NCBI RefSeq assembly: GCF_014654895.1
Contig: NZ_BNBE01000001.1
Span: forward strand, 4,114,501-4,178,500
DNA length: 64,000 nt
Reading direction: 5' to 3'
Origin: Streptomyces filamentosus
GTDB lineage: Bacteria > Actinomycetota > Actinomycetes > Streptomycetales > Streptomycetaceae
Positions within the stretch are counted from its first letter, which is position 1. The number at the start of each line of letters is the position of its first letter. A program made the translations under genes and the position numbers. The notes beneath the pieces are model-generated. The model was not told the origin of the DNA. It made no database searches and worked only from the letters and a program-made list of their open reading frames with translations. Below, one piece after another: positions 56,763-64,000 of the stretch.

Positions 56763-57370
56763 GGCGCCGGGCCGGGGCGGTCGCCGCCGGGCTGCTCCTG
56801 GCCGCCGCGGCGGCGACCGGCTGCGGCATCCAGGGCAGCGAGGTGGTGGAGGCGGGCGTCGCGCCGACCGTGGCCCTCGCGCAGATCCCGGAGAGCCGGA
56901 TCCTGCTCTACTTCCTCGGCCCGGACGGAGAGCTGATGCCGGTCTCCCGCGAGGTCCCCTTCTCCTACCGGCCCGCCCCCGAGCGGACCGAGCGGGGCAC
57001 CTTCGACGGCACCGGCACCGGCTTCGAGATCGACGCCGACCATCCGTACGCCTCCGGCCTCGCCACGGTGAAGGTGCTGGCCGCGCTGCTCGCGGGCCCC
57101 CGCCCGGCCGAGCAGCGGGCGGGCCTGGCCACCGAACTGCCCGCCGCGGGCGAACTGGTCCGGGTCGAGACCGACGGGACGGGCGGGATCCGGCTCCAGG
57201 TCCCCTTCCCGGCCCGGGAGCTGTCCGGCCGGGCGGTCTCCCAGCTGGTGTGCACGGCCGCCTACGCCGTCGACAGCTCCGGCACGCGCGCGGTGACGGT
57301 CGCGGGCCCGGACGGCACCCTCCCGGAGGCCACCTGCCCGGCGGCGGCCCCGCCGGGGGACGGCGACTAG
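56759..57370 (+). CDS. GerMN-domain lipoprotein of the two-component operon
   Basis: The protein has 203 residues; the GTG at 56759 overlaps the kinase stop (GTGA). The lipobox is AATGC (Cys22). The mature part contains a GerMN-like domain (about 85-185, with YASGLATVKVLAALLAGPRPAEQRAGLATELPA). The organisation of response regulator, kinase and lipoprotein recalls CseB/CseC/CseA and MtrAB-LpqB, where the lipoprotein modulates the kinase from outside. That role is inferred by analogy. Confidence 0.82.
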   Translation: MRRRAGAVAAGLLLAAAAATGCGIQGSEVVEAGVAPTVALAQIPESRILLYFLGPDGELMPVSREVPFSYRPAPERTERGTFDGTGTGFEIDADHPYASGLATVKVLAALLAGPRPAEQRAGLATELPAAGELVRVETDGTGGIRLQVPFPARELSGRAVSQLVCTAAYAVDSSGTRAVTVAGPDGTLPEATCPAAAPPGDGD

Positions 57371-57392
57371 GCCGGGGGAGGAGGACCGGGGG

Positions 57393-58223
57393 TCAGCGCC
57401 GCAGGTCGGCGAGGACCGCGTCGGTGAACGGCGTCCACGCCTCGATCGCCCACGGCCCGAAGGCCCGGTCGGTGAGCGCGACGCAGGCGGCGCGGGCGTC
57501 CGGGTCGATCCACAGGAAGGTGCCGGACTGGCCGAAGTGGCCGAAGGTCCGCGGCGAGGACGTGGTGCCGGTCCAGTGCGGGGACTTGCCGTCCCTGATC
57601 TCGAAGCCGAGCCCCCAGTCGTTGGGCCGCTGGTGCCCGTAGCCCGGCAGGATGCCGGTGAGGCCGGGGTACGCGACCGTCATCGCGTCCAGCACCGTCC
57701 GCGCGTCGAGCAGCCGCGGCGCCTGCACCTCGGCCGCGAAGCGCACCAGGTCGTCCACGGTCGACACGCCGTCCTTGGCGGGGGAGCCGTCGAGCGAGGT
57801 GGCCGTCATGCCCAGCGGCTCCAGGACCGCCTGGTGCAGGTAGTCGGCGAAGGGGATGTCGGTGGCCTTGGCGACCAGGTCGCCGAGGACCTCGAAGCCG
57901 GTGTTGGAATAGATCCGGCGGGTGCCGGGCGCGGCCATGACGCGGTTCTCGTCGAAGGCGAGGCCCGAGGTGTGGGCGAGCAGGTGCCGCACGGTCGCGC
58001 CCTCGGGACCGGCCGGCTCGTCGAGGTCGATCGCCCCCTCCTCGTACGCGACGAGCACCGCGTACGCCGCCAGCGGCTTGGTCACCGAGGCGAGCGGGAA
58101 GCGGTGCCCGGTCGGGCCGTGGCTCCCGGCCACCGTGCCGTCCGCGCGGACGACGGCCGCCGCCGCGGTGGGGACGGGCCAGTTCTCGATCCCCGCCAGG
58201 CTCGGCAGGCTGCTGCTCTCCAT
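57393..58223 (-). CDS. serine hydrolase of the class C beta-lactamase / DD-peptidase fold
   Basis: The protein has 276 residues, starting at ATG 58223, shorter than the usual ~380. The SxxK motif is SVTK (about 45-48), the second motif is YSNTGFE (about 105-111), and the third-motif region is GHFGQSGTF. There is no signal peptide, so it is likely cytoplasmic and perhaps an esterase rather than a beta-lactamase. It is divergent from the MerR/aldo-keto reductase pair. Confidence 0.88.
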   Translation of the reverse strand: MESSSLPSLAGIENWPVPTAAAAVVRADGTVAGSHGPTGHRFPLASVTKPLAAYAVLVAYEEGAIDLDEPAGPEGATVRHLLAHTSGLAFDENRVMAAPGTRRIYSNTGFEVLGDLVAKATDIPFADYLHQAVLEPLGMTATSLDGSPAKDGVSTVDDLVRFAAEVQAPRLLDARTVLDAMTVAYPGLTGILPGYGHQRPNDWGLGFEIRDGKSPHWTGTTSSPRTFGHFGQSGTFLWIDPDARAACVALTDRAFGPWAIEAWTPFTDAVLADLRR

Positions 58224-58237
58224 GGGGCCGAGCCTAC

Positions 58238-58268
58238 TTGCTTCGAGTGCACTCCAACCTTTTAGCGT
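58238..58268 (+). promoter_or_regulatory. MerR-type promoter with 19-bp spacer and operator
   Basis: The -35 TTGCTT (58238-58243) and -10 TAGCGT (58263-58268) are separated by exactly 19 nt, the overlong spacing MerR proteins correct. The spacer contains the palindrome GAGTGCACTC (58245-58254) with TT/AA flanks. The -10 is 6 nt before the ATG at 58275, so the mRNA should be leaderless. Confidence 0.65.
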
Positions 58269-58274
58269 GGGGAC

Positions 58275-58691
58275 ATGAGCGCGATCGAGAGCACGCCCCG
58301 GCCACCGGCCGCCCGCAAGGACCGCTACACGATCAGCGAGGTCTCCGCCCTGACCGGGCTCAGCGCCCACACCCTGCGCTGGTACGAGCGGATCGGCCTC
58401 ATGCCGCACGTCGACCGGTCGCACACCGGGCAGCGCCGCTTCACCGACCGCGACCTGGACTGGCTGGCCTTCGTCGGCAAACTGCGGCTCACCGGGATGC
58501 CCGTCGCCGACATGGTCCGCTACGCGGAGCTGGTGCGGGAGGGCGAGCACACCCACGCGGAGCGCCGGGCCCTCCTGGAGGCCACCCGCCGGGACGTGCT
58601 GAGCCGGATCTCCGAGCTCCGGTCCGCGCTCGCCGTGCTCGACCTCAAGATCGACCACTACGGAACCATCTGCGGAGGCTCTTCCTCATGA
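58275..58691 (+). CDS. MerR-family regulator of the adjacent aldo/keto reductase
   Basis: The protein has 138 residues. The N-terminal MerR HTH is YTISEVSALTGLSAHTLRWYERIGLM (18-43) with the wing HTGQRRFTDRDLDWLAF. A coiled dimer helix (about 85-125) ends DLKIDHY, typical of the small-molecule or redox-responsive group without Cys metal ligands. The one Cys (TICGG) is at the very end. It is coupled by ATGA to the aldo/keto reductase gene, which it should activate through the 19-bp-spaced promoter. Confidence 0.9.
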   Translation: MSAIESTPRPPAARKDRYTISEVSALTGLSAHTLRWYERIGLMPHVDRSHTGQRRFTDRDLDWLAFVGKLRLTGMPVADMVRYAELVREGEHTHAERRALLEATRRDVLSRISELRSALAVLDLKIDHYGTICGGSSS

Positions 58692-59707
58692 GCGAGAAGA
58701 TCGACACCGTGCGCATCGGCGGCCCGGACGGACCCGAGGCGGGCGTCCAGGGCTTCGGCGCCATGGGCATCAGCGAGTTCTACGGCTCCACCGACGAGGC
58801 CGCCGCCCGCGACACCCTCGACGCGGCCCTGGAGGCCGGCGTCACCCTGATCGACACCGCCGACATGTACGGCAGCGGGGCCAACGAGGAGTTCCTCGCC
58901 CCCTTCGTCGCCGCCCACCGCGACGAGATCGTCCTCGCCACCAAGTTCGGCATCGAGCGCGATCCCGGGAACGGCGCGGGCCGGGGCATCCGCAACGACC
59001 GCGCCTACATCCGGCAGGCCGTCGAGGGCAGCCTGCGCCGTCTCGGCACCGACAGCATCGACCTGTACTACATGCACCGCCGCGACCCGGCCGTGCCCCT
59101 CGCCGAGTCCGTCGGCGCCATGGCCGAGCTCGTCGCCGAGGGCAAGGTCCGCCACCTCGGCCTCAGCGAGGTCACAGGCCCCGAGCTGCGCGAGGCGCAC
59201 GCCGTCCACCCGATCGCCGCCCTCCAGTCGGAGTGGTCGCTCTTCTCCCGGGACGTCGAGCGCTCCGCCGTGGGCACCGCCGCCGAGCTGGGCGTCGCCT
59301 TCGTCCCGTACTCGCCGCTCGGCCGCGGTTTTCTCACCGGCGCCTTCGCCGACGCCGGAAGGGACCTGTCGGGCGACGACTTCCGCCGCCACCAGCCCCG
59401 CTTCAGCGGCGAGAACGCCGAGCGGAACGCGGCCCTCCTCGACCCGGTCCGGAAGATCGCCGCCGCCCACGGGGCGACCCCCGCGCAGATCGCCCTCGCC
59501 TGGGTGCAGCAGCGCGCCACCGTCCACGGCCTGACCGTGATCCCCATCCCCGGCACCCGCAAGCGGTCCCGCCTGGAGGAGAACGCCGCCGCCACCCGCA
59601 TCGTCCTCACCGACGCCGAACTGGCCGAACTGGAGCCGCTCGCGGGCCTGGTGGCGGGCGACCGCTACCCGGACATGAGCCACACCGCGACCGCCCGCGA
59701 GGTCTGA
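58688..59707 (+). CDS. aldo/keto reductase
   Basis: The protein has 339 residues of TIM-barrel AKR (AKR13-like). The catalytic tetrad is visible: Asp and Tyr in LIDTADMYGSG (about 56-66), Lys in IVLATKFG (about 82-89), and His in DLYYMHRRDP (about 130-139). The C-terminal NADPH site is IPIPGTRKRSRLEENAAA. It reduces aldehydes and ketones with NADPH. Its operon with a MerR regulator suggests induction by a toxic carbonyl or electrophile. Confidence 0.93.
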   Translation: MSEKIDTVRIGGPDGPEAGVQGFGAMGISEFYGSTDEAAARDTLDAALEAGVTLIDTADMYGSGANEEFLAPFVAAHRDEIVLATKFGIERDPGNGAGRGIRNDRAYIRQAVEGSLRRLGTDSIDLYYMHRRDPAVPLAESVGAMAELVAEGKVRHLGLSEVTGPELREAHAVHPIAALQSEWSLFSRDVERSAVGTAAELGVAFVPYSPLGRGFLTGAFADAGRDLSGDDFRRHQPRFSGENAERNAALLDPVRKIAAAHGATPAQIALAWVQQRATVHGLTVIPIPGTRKRSRLEENAAATRIVLTDAELAELEPLAGLVAGDRYPDMSHTATAREV

Positions 59708-59727
59708 CCCGCCCGCCCCGGGCCCGC

Positions 59728-61029
59728 TCACGCGAGGCCCAGGGCGAAGACCGCGAAGCCCGCCGCGAGCACGCCCGCGAGCGCGCGGCGGGCCGGTCCG
59801 GTGCGCGTCCACGGCGACTCGAAGCGCCGCGCGTACCGCCCGATGAGCACGAGCAGTCCGGCGAAGACCGGCATCCAGGCCAGCCGGGCCAGGATCCAGC
59901 CGGCCGAGTCCGGCGCCCCGACGAGACCGGGCACCTCGCCGAGGTACGAGGCGGGGACGGCCGCGGCCAGCATCGCCGTCTGGTGCCAGCACAGGATCGT
60001 CATCGCCGACAGGTTGACCACGACGACCGGCGCCCACAGCGCGGGCCGCCGCAGCCACCGGCCGAGCCGGTCCCGCAGCAGGATCGCGGCCCCGCTCTGC
60101 GCGGCGGCGAGCGCCAGGACCAGCAGCGACGGCGGGTGCGAGTTGGTCCGGGCCTCGCCGGGGACGCCGACCATCGACGCCGGGTAGCCGAAGACCAGCA
60201 GCAGCGCGGCGAAGAGCGCCGCCCCGCCGAGCAGCAGCCCCCACGCGTGCCGGCGGTTCACCCGGCCCTCGCCCCAGGAGACGCCGAGCTGGTAAGCGAA
60301 GAGCCAGCCCGGCAGGATGTTCAGCAGGCTCAGCCAGGACGGCACGGCGTCCGCGTACGGGCCGTACCGCAGGAAGTCCACGACCGCGACCGAGCCGAGC
60401 AGCGGCGCCGCCGCCCACGCCCCGAACCGGCGCGCGGCCCGCACGCACAGCGGGGTCAGCGCCGTCACCACCGTGTACACCCCGACGAACCACAGCGGCT
60501 GGATCACCAGCGTCGACGCCGTCCGCAGGGTGTCCACCGGCACCCCGAACCCGTGGTGGAGCAGCGGCAGCAGCGCCGCCCACACGGCGGTCACCCCCAG
60601 CACCGGACGGCCGAGCCGGGCGAGCCGCCCGCCGAGCCAGGCGCGGACGGTGCCGGTCCTGCGGCGGAAGGACATCACGGAGGCACAGCCGCCGACCAGG
60701 AAGAAGATCCCCAGCATCTGGAGGACCCAGCTCGCCGGGGCGAGCGCGCCGAAGGAGGCGAGCGGCGAGGCGTTGTGGATCGCGCCGTCCGGGGAGAGCG
60801 TGAACCCGCCGAGCAGCCAGTGCCCGGTGGGCACCGCGAGCAGCGCGAGCGCCCGCAGCCCGTCCACGGCCCGGTCGCGGTGGGCGGGCGTGCCGGCCTC
60901 CACCTTCCGGACGAGGGCCTTCACGGGGGCGAGGAGCTTCGCGGGGGCGGGGGGCTTCGCGGGAGCGCCCGGGGCGGCGGGCTTCGCGGCGGCCGTGGGC
61001 GCGGGACGCGTCGTGGCGGGGGCACTCAT
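59728..61029 (-). CDS. membrane acyltransferase, Acyltransf_3 / OafA type
   Basis: The protein has 433 residues, starting at ATG 61029. The N-terminus is Ala/Pro/Lys-rich and disordered (1-50). About ten membrane helices follow from HRDRAVDGLRALALLAVPTGHW, whose RAVDGLRA/H block is the acyltransferase-3 signature with catalytic His. It should transfer an acyl group (for example acetyl) from the cytoplasm to an exported carbohydrate or small molecule. The ATG overlaps the stop of the secreted alpha/beta hydrolase gene (ATGA), so they form one operon; the hydrolase may remove or process related esters. Confidence 0.85.
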   Translation of the reverse strand: MSAPATTRPAPTAAAKPAAPGAPAKPPAPAKLLAPVKALVRKVEAGTPAHRDRAVDGLRALALLAVPTGHWLLGGFTLSPDGAIHNASPLASFGALAPASWVLQMLGIFFLVGGCASVMSFRRRTGTVRAWLGGRLARLGRPVLGVTAVWAALLPLLHHGFGVPVDTLRTASTLVIQPLWFVGVYTVVTALTPLCVRAARRFGAWAAAPLLGSVAVVDFLRYGPYADAVPSWLSLLNILPGWLFAYQLGVSWGEGRVNRRHAWGLLLGGAALFAALLLVFGYPASMVGVPGEARTNSHPPSLLVLALAAAQSGAAILLRDRLGRWLRRPALWAPVVVVNLSAMTILCWHQTAMLAAAVPASYLGEVPGLVGAPDSAGWILARLAWMPVFAGLLVLIGRYARRFESPWTRTGPARRALAGVLAAGFAVFALGLA

Positions 61030-62009
61030 CGGACGTCCCCCCCGGCGATCGCGGCGAAGGCGCGCAGGGAGGAGGTGCCGGGCGCGAAGTAGCCGTCGTG
61101 GCCGACCGCGTCGCCCGCCTCCACCGGCCGGGCCCCGAACTCGGGCGCGGCGGGATCGGCGCCGTGCCCGTACCCGCCCACCGAGAGGTACGGCACCCGG
61201 TCGATCCAGTCCGTCGGGTCCTTCGCCGCCCACACCCGGGCCGAGGTCCCCAGCGCCGCCGCGTTCTCCGCCCGCATGCCGGGGGAGCCGAAGACCACCA
61301 GGTCCTTCGCCTTCAGCCGGTGCGCGGCGAGTCCGCAGACCACGGAGCCGTAGCTGTGGCAGAAGACCGAGGGCTCGGGACGCACCCCGGCGGCCCGCAG
61401 CCCCTCCGCGAAGCGGACCAGCCGCTCGGCGCCCGCCTCCGCCAGCTCCCCGGAGGCGGCGTCGAGCCCGACGCCGACCGGGGTGGTGTAGCCGGCCCAG
61501 GCGACGACCGCGGTCCGCCCGCCGGTCGCCTCCCGCAGGGCGACGGCCTTCCGGGTGAGGGAGCCGGTGCGCCCGGCGTCCACGTCGGAGCCCGGCACGA
61601 GCACCGCGACCCGCTCGGCGGTCGCCAGGTCCCCGTACACCAGGACCACCTGGCCCCGGCCGCGCGGATCGTGCGCCAGGACCCGGGCCCCCGGGTGACG
61701 CCCTCCGGTGGTGCGGGAGTTGGCGGCGTACCGCAGCTCCAGCGGCGCCCCCTCCAGGTTCCCCACCACCGTCGGGTGCTCCCGGACGAGCCGCCGCCGC
61801 TCCCCGGGGCCGAGCCCGGCGAAGAAGCGGGCGATCCCCGCGGGGTCGGTCCGCTCCGGGTCCGGCAGGCCCGCCGCCCGCCACTCGGCGGTCCCCGGCG
61901 GCGGCCCGGTGACCGGCTCCTGCGCGGCCCCCGACGCCCAGCCGGCCGTACCCGCCACGACCGCCGTCACCATGACGGCGGTCACCAGGGTCCTCGTGAT
62001 GCGGCGCAT
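61026..62009 (-). CDS. secreted alpha/beta hydrolase (DUF1023 type)
   Basis: The protein has 327 residues. The ATG at 62009 is preceded by GGGAGGG. A signal peptide (about 1-28, ending WASGAA) precedes the hydrolase. The nucleophile is in FCHSYGSVVC (G-x-S-x-G-like HSYGS), Asp in DLVVFGSPGM, and the final His in VGHDGYF. The hydrolase half (RYAANSRTTGG to VLVPGSDVDAGRTG) is typical of DUF1023 actinobacterial exported lipases/esterases. The substrate is unknown. It is the first gene of an operon with the acyltransferase, downstream of a two-component pair. Confidence 0.87.
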   Translation of the reverse strand: MRRITRTLVTAVMVTAVVAGTAGWASGAAQEPVTGPPPGTAEWRAAGLPDPERTDPAGIARFFAGLGPGERRRLVREHPTVVGNLEGAPLELRYAANSRTTGGRHPGARVLAHDPRGRGQVVLVYGDLATAERVAVLVPGSDVDAGRTGSLTRKAVALREATGGRTAVVAWAGYTTPVGVGLDAASGELAEAGAERLVRFAEGLRAAGVRPEPSVFCHSYGSVVCGLAAHRLKAKDLVVFGSPGMRAENAAALGTSARVWAAKDPTDWIDRVPYLSVGGYGHGADPAAPEFGARPVEAGDAVGHDGYFAPGTSSLRAFAAIAGGDVR

Positions 62010-62092
62010 GCCCGCCCTCCCTCTCTCGTCCTCGGCCCGTGGGCCCCTGGACCTGTCGGTCCGTCGGCGAGAGGAAGGTAGGAAGACGGCGG

Positions 62093-62107
62093 GTGACGGC
62101 ACGTCAC
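62093..62107. promoter_or_regulatory. inverted repeat upstream of the hydrolase operon
   Basis: GTGACG-GCA-CGTCAC is a 6-3-6 inverted repeat in the 171-nt gap between the NarL-type regulator stop (62181) and the hydrolase start (62009). The position suits a response-regulator or other dimeric site controlling the hydrolase/acyltransferase operon. Confidence 0.45.
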
Positions 62108-62180
62108 ACCGGGGAGCCAACTCCCGTGCCATACCCGGGTAGGGGGTGGACGAGGAGCCCGCCCCCGGCCCGGGGTGGGG

Positions 62181-62858
62181 CTAGCCCCCGGGGGTCACCA
62201 GGCCCGACTCGTAGGCGAAGACCACCGCCTGCGCGCGATCCCGCAGGTCGAGCTTGGCGAGCACCCGCCCGATGTGGGTCTTCACGGTCTGCTCGGCGAG
62301 CACCAGCCGCTCCGCGATCTCCTGGTTGGACAGCCCCCGGGCGATCAGTTCGAGCACCTCGGTCTCACGCGGCGTCAGACCGTTGAGCCGGAGCGCCGTC
62401 ACGTCCTTGCGGCCGGCCGGGCGGGTGGCGGCGAAGTCGGCGATCAGCCGGCGGGTCACGGACGGCGCGAGCAGCGCGTCGCCCGCCGCCACGATCCGCA
62501 CGGCGGCGATCAGGTCGGCCGGCGGCGCGTCCTTGAGCAGGAACCCGGACGCCCCGGCGCGCAGCGCCTCGTACACGTAGTCGTCGACGTCGAACGTGGT
62601 CAGCATCAGCACCTTGGGCCGGTGTGTCACCCCCGCCGGCGGGTGCAGGATCTCCCGGGCCGCCGCCAGCCCGTCCAGCTCCGGCATCCGCACGTCCATC
62701 AGCACCACGTCGGGGTGGACGGTCCGCGCCACCTCGACGCCCTGCCGCCCGTCCGGCGCCTCGCCCACCACGTCGATGTCGGCCTGCGCGGAGAGCAGCG
62801 CGGCGAACCCCGCCCGCACCATGGCCTGGTCGTCCACGATGATCACCCGAATGGTCAC
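62181..62858 (-). CDS. NarL/FixJ-type response regulator
   Basis: The protein has 225 residues, starting at GTG 62858. The receiver has Asp55 (VVLMDVRMPE) and the Lys in FLLKDAPP. The LuxR-type HTH is LTPRETEVLELIARGLSNQEIAERLVLAEQTVKTHIGRVLAKL near the C-terminus. It is 41 nt downstream of the histidine kinase gene, its cognate partner. Likely target genes are the hydrolase operon downstream; this is inferred from position. Confidence 0.94.
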   Translation of the reverse strand: MTIRVIIVDDQAMVRAGFAALLSAQADIDVVGEAPDGRQGVEVARTVHPDVVLMDVRMPELDGLAAAREILHPPAGVTHRPKVLMLTTFDVDDYVYEALRAGASGFLLKDAPPADLIAAVRIVAAGDALLAPSVTRRLIADFAATRPAGRKDVTALRLNGLTPRETEVLELIARGLSNQEIAERLVLAEQTVKTHIGRVLAKLDLRDRAQAVVFAYESGLVTPGG

Positions 62859-62899
62859 ACGACACCCTTGCTTGTGAGACGGCCGCTGTCCGGCCGACT

Positions 62900-64000
62900 C
62901 TAGTGCGGGTCCGTGCCCGTGCCCGCGTCCGCCTTCGTTCCCGTCTCCGCCTTCGTCCCCGTCTCGGCCCCCGTCCCCGTCCCGGCGTCCGCCGGCCCCA
63001 GGGGCAGCAGGGCCGCCACGCGGAAGCCGCCGTCCGGCAGCGGGCCGGTGTCGAGGGTGCCGCCGGTCAGCCGGACGCGCTCCCGCATCCCGACGAGCCC
63101 GTGCCCGGTGCCCGATCCCTCCAGGGGCGAGACCGGCTCCGTGGCGGGTCCGTTGACCACCAGGACCGTCAGCCGGCCGGCGCCGTCCTCCCGCACCGAC
63201 ACCCGGGTCGGGGCGCCCGGCGCGTGCCGCACCACGTTGGCCAGCGCCTCCTGCACGATCCGGTACGCGGAGAGCCCCACCGCCTGCGGCACCTCGGTCC
63301 TCCTGCCGGCCAGCTCCGCCGCGAGCGCCAGCTCCGCCGGCACGCCCGCCCGCACGGTCGCCTCCACCAGCTGCTGGAGCCGGTCGAGGCCCGGCTGCGG
63401 GGCCCGCTCGCCCTCGCCGCCGTCGCTGCGGAGCACCGCGAGCAGCCGGCGCATCTCGGCCAGCGACTCCCGCGCGCTCCCCGCGATCGACGCGAACTCC
63501 TCGCGGGCCGCCTCCGGCAGCTCCGGGATGCGGTACGGGGCGGAGTCCGCCTGCACGGTGATCACCGACATGTGGTGGGCGACCACGTCGTGCAGCTCGC
63601 GGGCGATCCTGGCCCGCTCCTCCAGGAGCGTGCGGCGGGCCCGTTCGGCCTCGCTGATCGTCTCCTGCTCGGCGAGCCTGCGCTGGGCCTCGCTCCGGGC
63701 CCGCACCGCCGAGGCGAGCAGCAGCAGCACCCCGCTGAGCACGAAGAGGAGCGTGGAGACGCCCGTGTCGCCGTACGGCCGGACGGTCTCCAGGAGATAG
63801 CCGGCCGCGCCCGTCGCCAGCCACACCCCGATCAGGGTGCGGCGCGGCTCGCGCAGCCCGAGCGCGAGCATCAGCGCGCAGTAGCCGACGACGACCGGTG
63901 GGGTCCAGGGCCACAGCTGGGCACGGGGCCCGTCGGAGGCCAGCAGGACGAGCGCGCCCGCGACGTCGGCGGGGAAGACCACCCACCAGGCGTGCAGCGG
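62900..64000 (-). CDS. sensor histidine kinase, HisKA_3 type (5' end outside window)
   Basis: The window holds the C-terminal 366 residues. Four or five membrane segments (for example VVGYCALMLALGL, LIGVWLATGAAGYLL, LLFVLSGVLLLLASAV) precede the HisKA_3 domain with ARIARELHDVVAHHMSVI (phospho-His). The HATPase_c has N-box EALANVVRHA and G-box GTGHGLVGMRERV. It ends in a repetitive Thr/Gly/Lys/Asp tail (GTKAETGTKADAGTG). It is the partner of the NarL-type regulator downstream. The true start lies past the right edge. Confidence 0.92.
   Translation of the reverse strand, partial: PLHAWWVVFPADVAGALVLLASDGPRAQLWPWTPPVVVGYCALMLALGLREPRRTLIGVWLATGAAGYLLETVRPYGDTGVSTLLFVLSGVLLLLASAVRARSEAQRRLAEQETISEAERARRTLLEERARIARELHDVVAHHMSVITVQADSAPYRIPELPEAAREEFASIAGSARESLAEMRRLLAVLRSDGGEGERAPQPGLDRLQQLVEATVRAGVPAELALAAELAGRRTEVPQAVGLSAYRIVQEALANVVRHAPGAPTRVSVREDGAGRLTVLVVNGPATEPVSPLEGSGTGHGLVGMRERVRLTGGTLDTGPLPDGGFRVAALLPLGPADAGTGTGAETGTKAETGTKADAGTGTDPH

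Noticed and set aside
57393..58223. Antibiotic-resistance beta-lactamase
   Set aside because: SxxK and YxN are there, but no signal peptide is seen and the chain is too short for class C, so an esterase-like housekeeping hydrolase is more likely.

Overview
The window is very GC-rich, with strong third-position G/C, many GTG starts, and gene content typical of a Streptomyces chromosome: a FasR-fabD-fabH-acpP-fabF fatty acid operon, Ohr/OhrR, an MreB-like paralog, an SCO2400-type protein, and secreted proteases and glycosidases. No tRNA, rRNA, insertion sequence, CRISPR array or replication origin was seen. Both edges cut genes: a phospholipase C on the left and a histidine kinase on the right.

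The left 17 kb (about 1-16.8 kb) is the accessory part. A three-gene cassette (lipoprotein, WXG protein with a lysozyme-like domain, small helical partner) looks like a type VII-style secreted effector unit. Next comes a leftward operon of an alpha/beta hydrolase, a caspase-like protease with a C-terminal effector-associated domain (EAD), an 84-residue peptide and a HExxH protein of the peptide beta-hydroxylase type. After one inserted cation/proton antiporter lies a second leftward operon of three overlapping genes: EAD-VMAP, MoxR-type AAA+ ATPase, and a 1,482-residue vWA / collagen-like / NB-ARC / TPR protein. The EADs of the caspase and the VMAP protein are visibly homologous. The two operons therefore look like one NTP-dependent conflict (programmed death or immunity) system with a caspase effector, here combined with a RiPP-like peptide and a modifying enzyme. 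This is the most interesting part of the window.

17-43 kb holds stress and nutrient genes. These are ohr/ohrR sharing a 22-bp palindromic operator, an acetyltransferase with an MFS exporter, a 1,226-residue subtilisin, an acyl-CoA synthetase, a NarK-like transporter, a GAF histidine kinase whose ATP-binding domain has lost its G boxes, an MreB paralog, a MarR regulator divergent from an oxidoreductase plus a second ohr, a pectate lyase, a LysR/M4 metalloprotease pair, a TetR/nitrilase pair divergent from a GH3 beta-glucosidase, and an SGNH esterase lipoprotein.

43-64 kb is mostly core. It contains a DUF3145 gene, the fatty acid operon with its PucR-type activator, pirin, an L,D-transpeptidase, a FemX-MurJ pair, an AfsQ1-like response regulator / kinase / lipoprotein operon, a beta-lactamase-fold hydrolase, a MerR/aldo-keto reductase pair, a membrane acyltransferase with a secreted alpha/beta hydrolase, and a NarL-type two-component pair. 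Several genes show a -10 element only 6-9 nt before the start codon, as expected for leaderless mRNAs.
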